A stretch of 29,311 nucleotides of DNA from an uncultured Slackia sp. (GCA_934661005.1 CAKUIK010000028.1:1-29311); one strand, 5' to 3'. Shown: positions 15,218 through 23,333, counted from the stretch's first letter. Notes: a model not told the origin generated them from the letters alone. Numbers and translations are program-made.

Positions 15218-16642
15218 CTATTCGCGCATGCGCAGGTTGGCGGCGGTTTTTTCGGCCAAGTCAAGCAGCTCTTGGCGGCTATGCACGCCACATTTCGAGT
15301 AAATGCGGCGCAGGTGTGTGTCGGCGGTGCTTTTCGCGATGAATAGCTCCTGCGCGATGCGCTCGTTGGTGCGGCCGCGCAACGCGAGCGAGAGCACCTC
15401 GGTTTCGCGCGCCGAAAGCGCCGCCGCCTGGGCGATGGCCTTTTTCACGTCTTCGGTATTGTCGGCGGCGACGGTGTCGACCGCGCGGGAAAGTGCGCTG
15501 AAATCGCGCTCGGTGAACAGGAACACGTAGGCGCACACCATGGCGAGGCCGGCTGCCGCCATTGCGGCATAGGGGGTGGTGTTCAGCGAATTCGCCGCGT
15601 CGAGGCCGTTCGCGAGGAAAATACCCAGGGCCTCGCCGCCATAGAGCACGGCAAACCCCTGCGCGAAGGCAAGCGCACAGCTTGCGCCCTCGAGCTGGGC
15701 GCTCGCGCAGAACAGCGATGCGAAGGCGGCGCACAGGCCCAAATAACCCGCAAGCACAATGGCGTCGCCCGTGATGTCGACGTCCACAAGCACGGGCGCG
15801 AACAAAAAGCCCGCGAGCATGAGCGTGAACGCGATGCGGTAGCTCGCCGAGAAGGTGTCGCGCTCGCCGGCGGCGCGTAACGTTTCCAAAACGCCGCCGC
15901 AGAACAGCGCCACGATGAACATGGCGTAGGGGAGCGCGGGCGTGGAAAGCGATCCCGGGTCGCTGCGGTAGGCCTCGACGAATCCTGCCGCCATGCCGAA
16001 AATGAGCGCGCCGGTGAGCATGCGTGCGGAAAGCGCGCGGGCGCGGGCCGGTTTCATGGCGGGCGGCTGTGCGGCTTCGGGTGCGGGCGTGCCCTGCTCG
16101 TGGCGGGCGATTTCCATGAACGCGACGCCTGCGAAGGGCAGCACGCAGCGTAGCGCGAGGCCGATTTCATCGGGCGCGAACCATAGTACGAAACAGCACG
16201 CAGCAGCGATGCCCGTGGCGGCGAATATTTCGGTTGCGGCGATGCGCGGCGGGTTGGCTCCGAGCGTTTTGCCCCAGGCCATAAGCGTAAGTGCCATAGG
16301 CGCGCCAATAAGCAGGCCCTCTGCGGCGACTTCGGCTGCCGTGGTGCCGGGTGCTGCTGAAATGGCGGCTCCGGCGCTCATGAACGCCGCGAACGCCGCG
16401 AGCGTGCCGCTTCGCGAGAGGGCACGCGCGCCTACGTCGGGCGCCAGGCGCACGCCAATGAAAGCCGCCACCATGAATGCGAGCGTGAGAAGCAGCTCGG
16501 CACGCTCCACCGAAAACGGCCCGAGCTGCATTTGGTGGTTGGTGCCCAAATAGAAAGCGGCGTATACAAAGCCCTGGTAGCACGCGAAGCCGGCAATGCG
16601 CGCCCACGACGGCTTCGGGGTATCTTCTTGGGGTTTGTTCAC
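15218..16642 (-). CDS. Membrane-bound LuxR-family regulator heading the menA operon
   Basis: The protein is about 474 residues, with a membrane domain of about ten to twelve hydrophobic segments and a C-terminal LuxR HTH starting at LSARETEVLSLALRG and including LFIAKSTADTHLRRIYSK. It shares its architecture with the protein at 11223 but differs clearly in sequence. I start it at the GTG 16642, which has AGGAAGG 7 nt upstream. The ATG at 16681 lacks a ribosome site and overlaps the probable -10 TATTAT (16685-16680 on the minus strand). It is followed closely by the DUF2974 and prenyltransferase genes, so it may autoregulate them or respond to quinone or redox state. That role is inference. 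Confidence 0.87.
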   Translation of the reverse strand: MNKPQEDTPKPSWARIAGFACYQGFVYAAFYLGTNHQMQLGPFSVERAELLLTLAFMVAAFIGVRLAPDVGARALSRSGTLAAFAAFMSAGAAISAAPGTTAAEVAAEGLLIGAPMALTLMAWGKTLGANPPRIAATEIFAATGIAAACCFVLWFAPDEIGLALRCVLPFAGVAFMEIARHEQGTPAPEAAQPPAMKPARARALSARMLTGALIFGMAAGFVEAYRSDPGSLSTPALPYAMFIVALFCGGVLETLRAAGERDTFSASYRIAFTLMLAGFLFAPVLVDVDITGDAIVLAGYLGLCAAFASLFCASAQLEGASCALAFAQGFAVLYGGEALGIFLANGLDAANSLNTTPYAAMAAAGLAMVCAYVFLFTERDFSALSRAVDTVAADNTEDVKKAIAQAAALSARETEVLSLALRGRTNERIAQELFIAKSTADTHLRRIYSKCGVHSRQELLDLAEKTAANLRMRE

Positions 16643-16755
16643 GTGCGCGCCTTCCTGAATATGAGTATTGGGAGCTTTCATAATAGCGCGACCGCCCGCC
16701 AGATATGGTGCGCTTTGGGAGAATGCGCACGCGTTTCACGGAGCTTCGCGCGCTT

Positions 16756-16780
16756 GTCGTATGCTAAGCGCGTATACGAC
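16756..16780. promoter_or_regulatory. Inverted repeat in the luxR/ATP-grasp divergent region
   Basis: GTCGTAT (16756-16762) and ATACGAC (16774-16780) form a perfect 7-bp inverted repeat with an 11-nt spacer, about 20 nt before the ATP-grasp start. Spacing and symmetry suit a dimeric regulator site, possibly for the divergent LuxR. This is a candidate only. Confidence 0.4.
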
Positions 16781-16798
16781 AGAAAGAAGGAAGAGCTC

Positions 16799-18175
16799 AT
16801 GCCAACTAACGCCCAGCTCACCGATGAATACCTCGCGCTCGTTGCCGAACGTGGCGGCGATGCGCAAGGCCGCCTTGCCGCGCGCGAGCACATGAACAAT
16901 TCTACGGCGATTTACCACCACGATGTGGTCGATTCGTCGTACGTGCCGCGTTTGTATAACCGCGAGACGCACGAGCGATTCACCTACATCGCCGAAACCA
17001 CCTATTCGATTTTGTCGAAGGTTATGCGCGAATATTTGGAAAACCCCAGCTATCGCCACGTGTATGACATCGACCCGCGCTTGGTCGAGCTCATTTTGCT
17101 GCCGCGTGGCTATGATGCGCTGTTGCCGTTCGCGCGCGTGGACTTGTTCTTGAACGAAGACGACATGTCGGCGCAGTTCTGCGAGTTCAACGCCGATGGC
17201 TCCTCGGGTATGAATGAGAACCGCGAGATCACCGCAAGCATCGCGAATTCCGAGCCTTTCAAGGCGTTCGCCGCCGCTCATAAGGTTCGCACGTGCAACG
17301 AAGAGCTGTTCGCGGGCTGGGTTGACGAATTCCTCAACATCTATGGCACCTACGATTTGAAGGTTGAAAAGCCGCATGTCGCCATCGTCGATTTTTTGGA
17401 AAACGCTATCACCGAGGAATTCAAGATTTTCGCGGGCCTGTTCGCCGAGCGCGGCATTGAGTGCTCGGTGTACGACGTGCGCGATTTGGCATTCGAGAAC
17501 GGCGAGCTTATTGGCAAGAAGGCGTTCTATGGCCGTGACAACGCGAAAATCGACGCCATTTGGCGCCGCAGCGTGACCAACGACATCATCGACAATTGGG
17601 AGGTGTCGCAGGCGCTCGTCTCGGCTGTGCGTGAGCGCAAGGTGGCGCTCATCGGCAGCTTTGCGGGCCATTTGGTGCACGACAAGCAGATTTTCCAGGT
17701 GCTCTATATGCCTGAAACCCAGGCGCTGCTCACCGACGAGGAAAACGCTTTCGTGCGCGACACGGTGCCGTTCACCTCGTTTTTAACGAGCGATGTGGTG
17801 GTCGAGCGCGACGTGAAAACCACGCGCGAAAGCTGGATCATCAAGCCGACTGATGCCTACGGTTCCAAAGATGTGTTTGCGGGCGCGAATTACACCGATG
17901 AGCAGTGGGCGGAAATCGTCGACGCCCACGTTGACGGCAAGGCGGGTGCGCCGTTTTTGATTCAGCGCTACTGCACGCCGTTCAAGACGCTTGCTATTCC
18001 GCTGTATGGCACCGAAGCTGATGCTACGGTAGGGCCTTCGCCGTATAACAATATGGAAGGCCTTTACATTTACAACGGCCGCTTCACCGGCGTATTCAGC
18101 CGCCTGGGGCCTGAGCCGGTTATTTGCAAGAAGACGCATGGCATTACCGCCGCGACCATTTGGGTGGATGAATAG
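16799..18175 (+). CDS. ATP-grasp / glutathionylspermidine-synthase-like protein
   Basis: The 458-residue protein resembles the circularly permuted ATP-grasp family related to glutathionylspermidine synthase, which forms amide bonds from a carboxylate, ATP and an amine. Visible features are CEFNADGSSGMNENRE (C128 to about 143, acidic Mg/ATP-type cluster), a central SFAGHLVHDKQIF segment, and WIIKPTDAYGSKDVFAG (about 346-362), the likely ATP-binding lysine and glycine loop, followed by FLIQRY. The amidase (CHAP) half of bifunctional glutathionylspermidine synthetase is absent, so it is synthetase-only. Substrates are unknown. ATG 16799 is preceded by AGAAGGAAGAG; the upstream in-frame ATG at 16532 lies inside the divergent gene. 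It overlaps into the DUF1461 gene region, spacing 1 nt. Confidence 0.75.
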   Translation: MPTNAQLTDEYLALVAERGGDAQGRLAAREHMNNSTAIYHHDVVDSSYVPRLYNRETHERFTYIAETTYSILSKVMREYLENPSYRHVYDIDPRLVELILLPRGYDALLPFARVDLFLNEDDMSAQFCEFNADGSSGMNENREITASIANSEPFKAFAAAHKVRTCNEELFAGWVDEFLNIYGTYDLKVEKPHVAIVDFLENAITEEFKIFAGLFAERGIECSVYDVRDLAFENGELIGKKAFYGRDNAKIDAIWRRSVTNDIIDNWEVSQALVSAVRERKVALIGSFAGHLVHDKQIFQVLYMPETQALLTDEENAFVRDTVPFTSFLTSDVVVERDVKTTRESWIIKPTDAYGSKDVFAGANYTDEQWAEIVDAHVDGKAGAPFLIQRYCTPFKTLAIPLYGTEADATVGPSPYNNMEGLYIYNGRFTGVFSRLGPEPVICKKTHGITAATIWVDE

Positions 18176-18176
18176 C

Positions 18177-19007
18177 ATGGTGAAAAGCGAGTCTTCGGCG
18201 CGCGTCGTGACGGGCGCCGTTGCCGTGATTTCGGCGGTGGCGCTGGCGGTGAGCCTGGTGGCGGCCGGTTTCGCGGCATGCGCCGTGCCCGATGTTTCCA
18301 CTAAGGCGCTCTCGGGCGCCTATTCGACCGACGACGACTCGCCGTTCACGAAAGACGAGCTCGTGGCGGCGGCGGTGCAAACGAAGCGCTACACCATCGA
18401 CGACAACGATAAGGCGGCGGTGTATGCGACCATCGCCGCGATTAACGCGCAAGAGGCGCTCGCCGGCGTGGCTGGCAAGGGCGCGCCGAAAATCGATGCG
18501 ACGGCGAACTATGCCGCGGGCGAGCTTTCCAGCGAGCAAGTCGAGGCGCTTGAGGCGGCGTTCGATGCCGCAAGCGAGCGCTACGTGCTTACGCCCGACG
18601 CCGTGAGCCATCTCGACGACGTGTTCGGCGTGGTGCAGGCCGCGAAATGGTGGCTCCTTGCCGCCGTGGTGGCCTCGTGCGTCGGCTGCACGGCAACGGC
18701 GTTTCGCGGCGGAAAGCGCCTGCTCGGGCGTGTGCTCGCAGGCGCGGGCATTTCCGTTCTTGTGGTGTTCGCGCTGCTTGCGGCGTGGGTCGCCATCGAT
18801 TTCGACGGCTTCTTCGCGCAATTCCACTCGCTGTTTTTCGCGGCGGGCACGTGGACCTTCAGCTGGGATTCTTTGCTCATTTGCATGTACCCGCCTGAAT
18901 TTTGGGTGGGCATGGGCGCTATTTGGCTCGTGGTCACGGTTGCGTGCTGCGTCGTTTGCATTACTATAGGAAAGCTGCTGCGCAAAGGGTCAACCCAAAA
19001 GCGCTAA
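18177..19007 (+). CDS. DUF1461 (TIGR01906) integral membrane protein
   Basis: The 276-residue protein has one N-terminal transmembrane segment (VVTGAVAVISAVALAVSLVA), a polar extracytoplasmic loop of about 130 residues, then three further membrane helices. The segment FAQFHSLFFAAGTWTF followed by SLLICMYPPEFW matches the conserved FHxxFFxxGxWxF...LIxxxPxxFW pattern of the DUF1461/TIGR01906 family. Function of the family is not established to my knowledge. ATG 18177 follows the ATP-grasp stop by 1 nt and has GGGTGG 9 nt upstream; ATG 18168, overlapping that stop, is the alternative. It is likely in one operon with the flanking ATP-grasp and gltX genes. Confidence 0.8.
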   Translation: MVKSESSARVVTGAVAVISAVALAVSLVAAGFAACAVPDVSTKALSGAYSTDDDSPFTKDELVAAAVQTKRYTIDDNDKAAVYATIAAINAQEALAGVAGKGAPKIDATANYAAGELSSEQVEALEAAFDAASERYVLTPDAVSHLDDVFGVVQAAKWWLLAAVVASCVGCTATAFRGGKRLLGRVLAGAGISVLVVFALLAAWVAIDFDGFFAQFHSLFFAAGTWTFSWDSLLICMYPPEFWVGMGAIWLVVTVACCVVCITIGKLLRKGSTQKR

Positions 19008-19032
19008 GAGACTATTGGAAGGATAGATTCGT

Positions 19033-20616
19033 ATGGCAGATTCGACCTCTGGCGTGCGCGTTCGTTTCGCGCCTTCGCCCACGGGCAAGCTTCACATCGG
19101 CGGCGCCCGCACGGCTATTTACAACTGGGCGTTTGCTCGCGCCACGGGTGGCACGTTCGTGCTGCGCATCGAGGACACCGATCCTGAGCGCTCCACCGAG
19201 GAAAACACACAAATCATTCTGCGCGCTATGCGCTGGCTCGGCCTCGATTGGGACGAGGGTCCCGAGGTGGGCGGCGATTTCGGCCCCTACAAGCAAACCG
19301 AGCGCTTCGACACGTATAAGGCCGCTCTTGAGCAGCTCAAAGAGCGCGGCGCGGTGTACCCGTGCTTCTGCACGAAGGAAACGCTCGACGCCAAGCGCGA
19401 GGCCGCCGAGAAAACCGAGGGCGGCTATTCGGGCTACGACCGCACGTGCCGCTCTCTTTCCGCTGAAGAGGCTCAGACTCGCATCGACGCGGGCGAGCCG
19501 CATGTGTGGCGCCTGAAGGTGCCCGAGAATCACGGCCCCATCGAGTTCGACGACGCCGTGTATGGCCACATGAGCTTCCCGGCCGACGTTATGGACGACA
19601 TGATTCTGGTGCGCACCGACGGCACGCCGACCTATAACTTCGCTGTGGTCTGCGACGATGCGAACATGCGCATTACGCATGTGGTTCGCGGCGACGACCA
19701 TTTGTCCAACACGCCGCGCCAGATTCTGATTTACGAGGCGCTGGGCCTTGAGGCTCCCACGTTCGCGCATCTTTCCATGATTCTGGGTGCCGACGGCAAG
19801 AAGCTTTCCAAGCGCCACGGCGCCACGAGCGTCGAGGAATACGCCGCGCGCGGTTATTTGCCCGACACGATGGTGAACTTCCTGGCCCTTTTGGGTTGGA
19901 GCCTCGACGGCGAGACCACCATCATTCCGCGCGATGTGCTGTGCGAGAAGTTCGGCCTCGATCGCATCACGAAAAAAGATGCCGTGTTCGACGAGACCAA
20001 GCTCGATTGGATGAACGGCCAATACATCAAGACCATGCAGGCCGACGAATGGGTGAAGCTGTCCACGCCGTGGTTGGCGCAGGCTCGCGCGGCCGGCATG
20101 GCTGCAGCCGAGGGCGCTGTGGTGGCTGACGCCGCCGAGGTTGAGCCGTTCGCGCTTTCCGAAGACGACCAGGCTGCCGCCGTTGCCGAAACCGCTGCCG
20201 ACATCGAGGCGCGCCCCGCATTCTACGAGGCGCTCTATCCGCTGCTCGCCGAGCGCGAGACGAGCCTGAGCGACGCCGCCGAGAAGCTTCCGTACATGTT
20301 CTGGGGCAAAAACGTCGTACTCGATGCCAAGAGCGTGAAGAAGGTTCTGCAGAAGGAAGGTGCGCGCGCCGACGAAGCGCTGCGCGCATGCCGTGAGGTG
20401 CTCGCAAACGCCGAGGCATGGGAATGCGACCCCATGCAGGAAGCGTGCCGTGCGCTGTGCGAGCCTATGGGTATTAAGCCGAAGCTCATGTTCCAGCCGC
20501 TGCGCGTCGCCGTGTGCGGCAACATGGTGAGCCCTCCGTTGTTTGAGAGCATCGAGCTGCTCGATCGCGAAGACGTGCTCGCTCGCATCGATGCGACGCT
20601 TGCCGCCGCATTTTAA
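19033..20616 (+). CDS. gltX: Glutamyl-tRNA synthetase
   Basis: This full-length (527 residues) class I synthetase charges tRNA-Glu in the cytoplasm. RFAPSPTGKLHIGGAR carries the HIGH motif (about residue 20) and KKLSKRHG the KMSKS motif (about 257). VLRIEDTDPERS and the C-terminal helical anticodon-binding region are also present. CFCTKETLDAKRE marks the insertion region. It is slightly longer than many bacterial GltX owing to an Ala/Glu-rich insertion at about 350-400. Ribosome site GGAAGGATAG precedes ATG 19033. It follows the DUF1461 gene by 25 nt, so it may share that transcript. Whether it is discriminating, or also charges tRNA-Gln with GatCAB elsewhere, cannot be told here. Confidence 0.96.
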   Translation: MADSTSGVRVRFAPSPTGKLHIGGARTAIYNWAFARATGGTFVLRIEDTDPERSTEENTQIILRAMRWLGLDWDEGPEVGGDFGPYKQTERFDTYKAALEQLKERGAVYPCFCTKETLDAKREAAEKTEGGYSGYDRTCRSLSAEEAQTRIDAGEPHVWRLKVPENHGPIEFDDAVYGHMSFPADVMDDMILVRTDGTPTYNFAVVCDDANMRITHVVRGDDHLSNTPRQILIYEALGLEAPTFAHLSMILGADGKKLSKRHGATSVEEYAARGYLPDTMVNFLALLGWSLDGETTIIPRDVLCEKFGLDRITKKDAVFDETKLDWMNGQYIKTMQADEWVKLSTPWLAQARAAGMAAAEGAVVADAAEVEPFALSEDDQAAAVAETAADIEARPAFYEALYPLLAERETSLSDAAEKLPYMFWGKNVVLDAKSVKKVLQKEGARADEALRACREVLANAEAWECDPMQEACRALCEPMGIKPKLMFQPLRVAVCGNMVSPPLFESIELLDREDVLARIDATLAAAF

Positions 20617-20622
20617 TCTTCC

Positions 20623-20652
20623 GCCCGCGCTGGCCGTGTGCCCGGCGCGGGC
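20623..20652 (+). terminator. Hairpin after gltX
   Basis: GCCCGCGC (20623-20630) pairs perfectly with GCGCGGGC (20645-20652) over a 14-nt loop. The downstream tract (GCTCTGCGTTGTT) is only moderately T-rich. Confidence 0.6.
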
Positions 20653-20695
20653 GCTCTGCGTTGTTAAGGCTGCTTAAAGGGGGATTCTCGCAGCG

Positions 20696-21763
20696 ATGAA
20701 AATTCTCACGATTCCTGAACATTGCACGCGTACGCATGGCGCGAATTGCGCGCGTTGCCAGCTTGCGTGCCCGGCAAAGGCCATTTCCTTCGACGAAGCG
20801 GGAGCGCCCGTTATCGATGGCGACGCGTGCACGAAGTGCGGCGTGTGCATGGGCGTGTGCGACGCGTTCTCTTCAAGCTCGGCGACGGCAATGCGTTTGT
20901 ACGACCACTTGCGCAAAGTTGCCATGCGCGGCGAAATCGTGTATCTCACCTGCGAAGAGAACATTTTCCCTGGCTTTGAGCCGGCGAAAAACGTCACGGT
21001 TTTGCCGTGCTTGGCGTGCATTCCTCCTGAGCTGTGGACGCTTCTGCTTGCGCAGAATGTTCCGGTGTGCGTGGCGTGCGATTTGAAGTATTGCGAAGAT
21101 TGCCCGCGTGCCGCGAAAATCGGCGAGCTTCTTTTCACCAAGGCCATTGAAATCGCCGAGGCGCAAACGGGCGAGGGCGTTCATTTCGATCGTGAGATTC
21201 CCGAATACGTGGCGCCTGTTGAAGCTGTGGTCGATGACGAATTCGATCGCCGTGCCGCATTTGATAGCGTGAAAGACGATGCGTTCGGCATTATTTCGGG
21301 TCGTCGTCGCTTGAAGCAATCCGATACGCTGAAGGAGGCCTATCGCAAGAAGGAGCGCGAACGCATGCGCGAGGCGCTGAACCTGAGCGAGGGCGAGTAT
21401 CTGAGCGACGCGCTCGAAAAAGGCAGGGCGATTCGCGTTATGCCGCCGCGCCGCCGCATGCTGCTCGAGTCCTATGCCGCCAAGCCCGATATCGCCGAAA
21501 GCGTTGAGGTCGCCGTGAGCGCGACCGACCATGAGGCGTGCGTCGAATGTCTTGATTGCGTGGCGAAGTGTGCGAGCGGTGCGCGCATCGCGACTAAAGA
21601 GGGCCATCTGGAATACGACGCGCGCTACTGCATCGGGTGCGGCGCGTGCGAAGCGGCATGTCCGCGCGACGCGATTGCGCTCGTCGAGGCGACGTTTGCC
21701 GATCTTTTGCCTGAAGGCCCCGGCAAGCCTGCCATTGAGCCCAATCTGGCCGATTACGAGTAA
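20696..21763 (+). CDS. Polyferredoxin-like 4Fe-4S protein
   Basis: The 355-residue cytoplasmic protein has 23 cysteines and no signal peptide. Two ferredoxin-like clusters lie at the N-terminus (C10, C18-x2-C21-x3-C25-P; C45-x2-C48-x2-C51-x3-C55-D) and two at the C-terminus (C282-x2-C285-x2-C288-x3-C292; C312-x2-C315-x2-C318-x3-C322-P). Between them lies a second Cys-rich section (C86, LPC105LAC108, C125VAC128, C133EDC136P) that looks like a separate metal or partner-binding fold, then a charged helical region. It likely relays electrons for a soluble oxidoreductase, but no catalytic partner is adjacent. ATG 20696 has AAGGGGGA upstream. Assignment beyond electron transfer would be guesswork. 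Confidence 0.85.
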   Translation: MKILTIPEHCTRTHGANCARCQLACPAKAISFDEAGAPVIDGDACTKCGVCMGVCDAFSSSSATAMRLYDHLRKVAMRGEIVYLTCEENIFPGFEPAKNVTVLPCLACIPPELWTLLLAQNVPVCVACDLKYCEDCPRAAKIGELLFTKAIEIAEAQTGEGVHFDREIPEYVAPVEAVVDDEFDRRAAFDSVKDDAFGIISGRRRLKQSDTLKEAYRKKERERMREALNLSEGEYLSDALEKGRAIRVMPPRRRMLLESYAAKPDIAESVEVAVSATDHEACVECLDCVAKCASGARIATKEGHLEYDARYCIGCGACEAACPRDAIALVEATFADLLPEGPGKPAIEPNLADYE

Positions 21764-21907
21764 CCGAATGGGATAAGGCCGGTGCCTGCCCCATTGGGCG
21801 AGGGTTCTATTCGGGCCCAAGGTGAGGCGTTTGTTCGCGAGAATACGATACGAGGCCTTTCTTCTGGCTTGTTTTCGATGGCGTGCTGCCAGTTCTGGCT
21901 TTTTGCG

Positions 21908-21941
21908 AGCGGGACGGAGGTTGACTCCTGTCCCGCTTTTT
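21908..21941 (+). terminator. Intrinsic terminator upstream of the Nudix gene
   Basis: GCGGGAC plus GGAG (21909-21919) pairs with CTCC plus GTCCCGC (21925-21936) with one bulged T over a 5-nt loop, followed by TTTTT. It lies 145 nt after the polyferredoxin stop and ends 28 nt before the Nudix ATG, so it may terminate the former or attenuate the latter. Confidence 0.8.
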
Positions 21942-21968
21942 GTACGAGGGATGCATGGGGGAGCGTGT

Positions 21969-22607
21969 ATGAGTGCGATGTCTTGCGACTGCGCCCGATT
22001 GATTGCCGATATTGAAGCTTTTGAGCCGTTCAACGAGCAGGAATCGGTTGATAAGCAGGTGATTCTTCGCGCGCTTAAGACCGATCCCGATTGCTTCGAA
22101 CGCTCTGCGCAAGCGCACATGGCGACGTCGATTTGGACCGTTGATGCCGCGTTTGAGCGCACGCTTCTGGAATGGCACAACATTTACCAGTCGTGGTCAT
22201 GGATTGGCGGCCATGCCGATGGCGTGGCCGATTTGCGCGCGGTTGCCCTTCGCGAGCTTGAGGAAGAGACCGGCGTGCGTGGCCGCATTCTTCCCTATGG
22301 GCGAGGCGTTTGGGCCGAAAGCGGCGACATCTTCTCACTTGAAGTGCTTACGGTGGATGGCCATGAAAAACGCGGTGCGTATGTTGGGTCGCACTTGCAT
22401 TTAAATGTGACGTATTTGGCGCAGGCTAACCCCGATGAGCCGCTGAAAGTGAAGCCCGACGAAAATTCCGCTCTGAAGTGGGCGCCGCTCGACGATGCCG
22501 TGCGCCTGTCGACCGAGCCGTGGATTCGCGACCGTATCTACCGCAAGCTCATCGACAAAACCCGCGCCTACGCCTGTTCGAACCCGTCAAACGCTGCGAG
22601 CATTTAG
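21969..22607 (+). CDS. Nudix hydrolase
   Basis: The 212-residue protein hydrolyses a nucleoside-diphosphate-linked or similar pyrophosphate substrate, judging by its Nudix box at about residues 80-102: GHADGVADLRAVALRELEEE followed by TGV. The RELEEETG core with the metal-binding glutamates is intact, but the first conserved Glu of the consensus (Gx5E) is Ala here, next to an Asp. This GGHADG-type variant is seen in a distinct Nudix subgroup. ATG 21969 is preceded by GGGGGAG; the longer in-frame start at 21822 would read through the terminator. It ends 4 nt before the convergent tetR stop, so the two are tail to tail. Substrate unknown. Confidence 0.88.
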   Translation: MSAMSCDCARLIADIEAFEPFNEQESVDKQVILRALKTDPDCFERSAQAHMATSIWTVDAAFERTLLEWHNIYQSWSWIGGHADGVADLRAVALRELEEETGVRGRILPYGRGVWAESGDIFSLEVLTVDGHEKRGAYVGSHLHLNVTYLAQANPDEPLKVKPDENSALKWAPLDDAVRLSTEPWIRDRIYRKLIDKTRAYACSNPSNAASI

Positions 22608-22611
22608 CGGG

Positions 22612-23208
22612 TTATTCCGCTTCTAAAATGCCGTTGATGCCCCGGGTCATTGCTTTCGCAACGATGCGAGCGATTTCGGCGAAGGGCACGTCGTCGCCGG
22701 AGTTGTACCAACTCTCGTAGGCTTCGAACATGCCGCCTAGAATGAAGCGCGCGTAATACTCGGCATTTTCCATGGGCTCCAGGCCATGCGCCGCGCGTTC
22801 TCGCTTGATGGCTTCTACCCAATAGGGCGTCATGGCTGCAATAAGGTGCTTCTTGGGCAGCTTTTTCATGAAAAGTGGGTTGAGCAGGCGCGTTTCCCGA
22901 TAACTTTCGCCAATCTCGTGCGCGACGCCGTCGATATTGAGCGGCACGGTGTCCAAAATGCCGCTTGCCTTAATGCGCTCCATGGTGTTGTGTGCGTGCC
23001 GTTTTGCCATGGTGTCGAGCACGTCGTCGACTGAGTCGTAGTGCAAATAGAACGTTTTGCGGTTGATGTTGGCTTCTTTCGCCAATGCGCTCACGGTGAT
23101 TTTGTCGTAATCGGTTTTCAGAATGAGGTTCGCCAGGGCATTCTCGACCGCCTGACGAGTTTTCAGCACGCGACGATCGGTTTTCTTTGTGTTGCGCCCT
23201 TGCTCCAT
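22612..23208 (-). CDS. TetR/AcrR-family transcriptional regulator
   Basis: The 198-residue repressor-type protein has an N-terminal HTH (about 15-60): TRQAVENALANLILKTDYDK, then ITVSALAKEANINRKTFYLHY, the classic TetR recognition helix region. It is followed by an all-helical ligand domain without recognisable specificity. ATG 23208 is preceded by AAGGAG. It is divergent from the radical SAM gene and its promoter region contains a short palindrome between its -35 and -10, so autoregulation and control of the radical SAM gene is the natural reading. Confidence 0.93.
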   Translation of the reverse strand: MEQGRNTKKTDRRVLKTRQAVENALANLILKTDYDKITVSALAKEANINRKTFYLHYDSVDDVLDTMAKRHAHNTMERIKASGILDTVPLNIDGVAHEIGESYRETRLLNPLFMKKLPKKHLIAAMTPYWVEAIKRERAAHGLEPMENAEYYARFILGGMFEAYESWYNSGDDVPFAEIARIVAKAMTRGINGILEAE

Positions 23209-23274
23209 ATTTCTTCTCCTTGGCTTTAAGGCAACGTTTCGGCAAACTCGGCCCCAGAATTACCAATCTTGTTG

Positions 23275-23304
23275 CTTATACACCACCTGTGGCAACTCTG
23301 GCAA
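23275..23304 (-). promoter_or_regulatory. tetR promoter with overlapping palindrome
   Basis: On the minus strand, TTGCCA (23304-23299) and TATAAG (23280-23275) are spaced by 18 nt. The near-palindrome CCACCTGTGG (23283-23292) lies within the spacer, flanked by GTTGC (23271-23275) and GCAAC (23292-23296), an inverted pair. A TetR dimer bound here would block this promoter. Confidence 0.65.
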
Positions 23305-23333
23305 TTGTTTCTCATGCTTTCTTTCATGATAAT
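23305..23333 (+). promoter_or_regulatory. Promoter of the radical SAM gene
   Basis: TTGTTT (23305-23310) and GATAAT (23328-23333) are spaced by 17 nt. The -35 directly abuts the -35 of the divergent tetR promoter, so one bound regulator could control both. Confidence 0.6.

Noticed and set aside
21764..21907. tRNA or small RNA gene between the polyferredoxin and Nudix genes
   Set aside because: No cloverleaf or convincing promoter was found; only a short TTGGGC/GCCCAA pairing near 21793-21820.
20873..22183. 436-residue minus-strand frame across the polyferredoxin gene
   Set aside because: Antisense shadow; the plus strand has regular ferredoxin cysteine motifs and a ribosome site.
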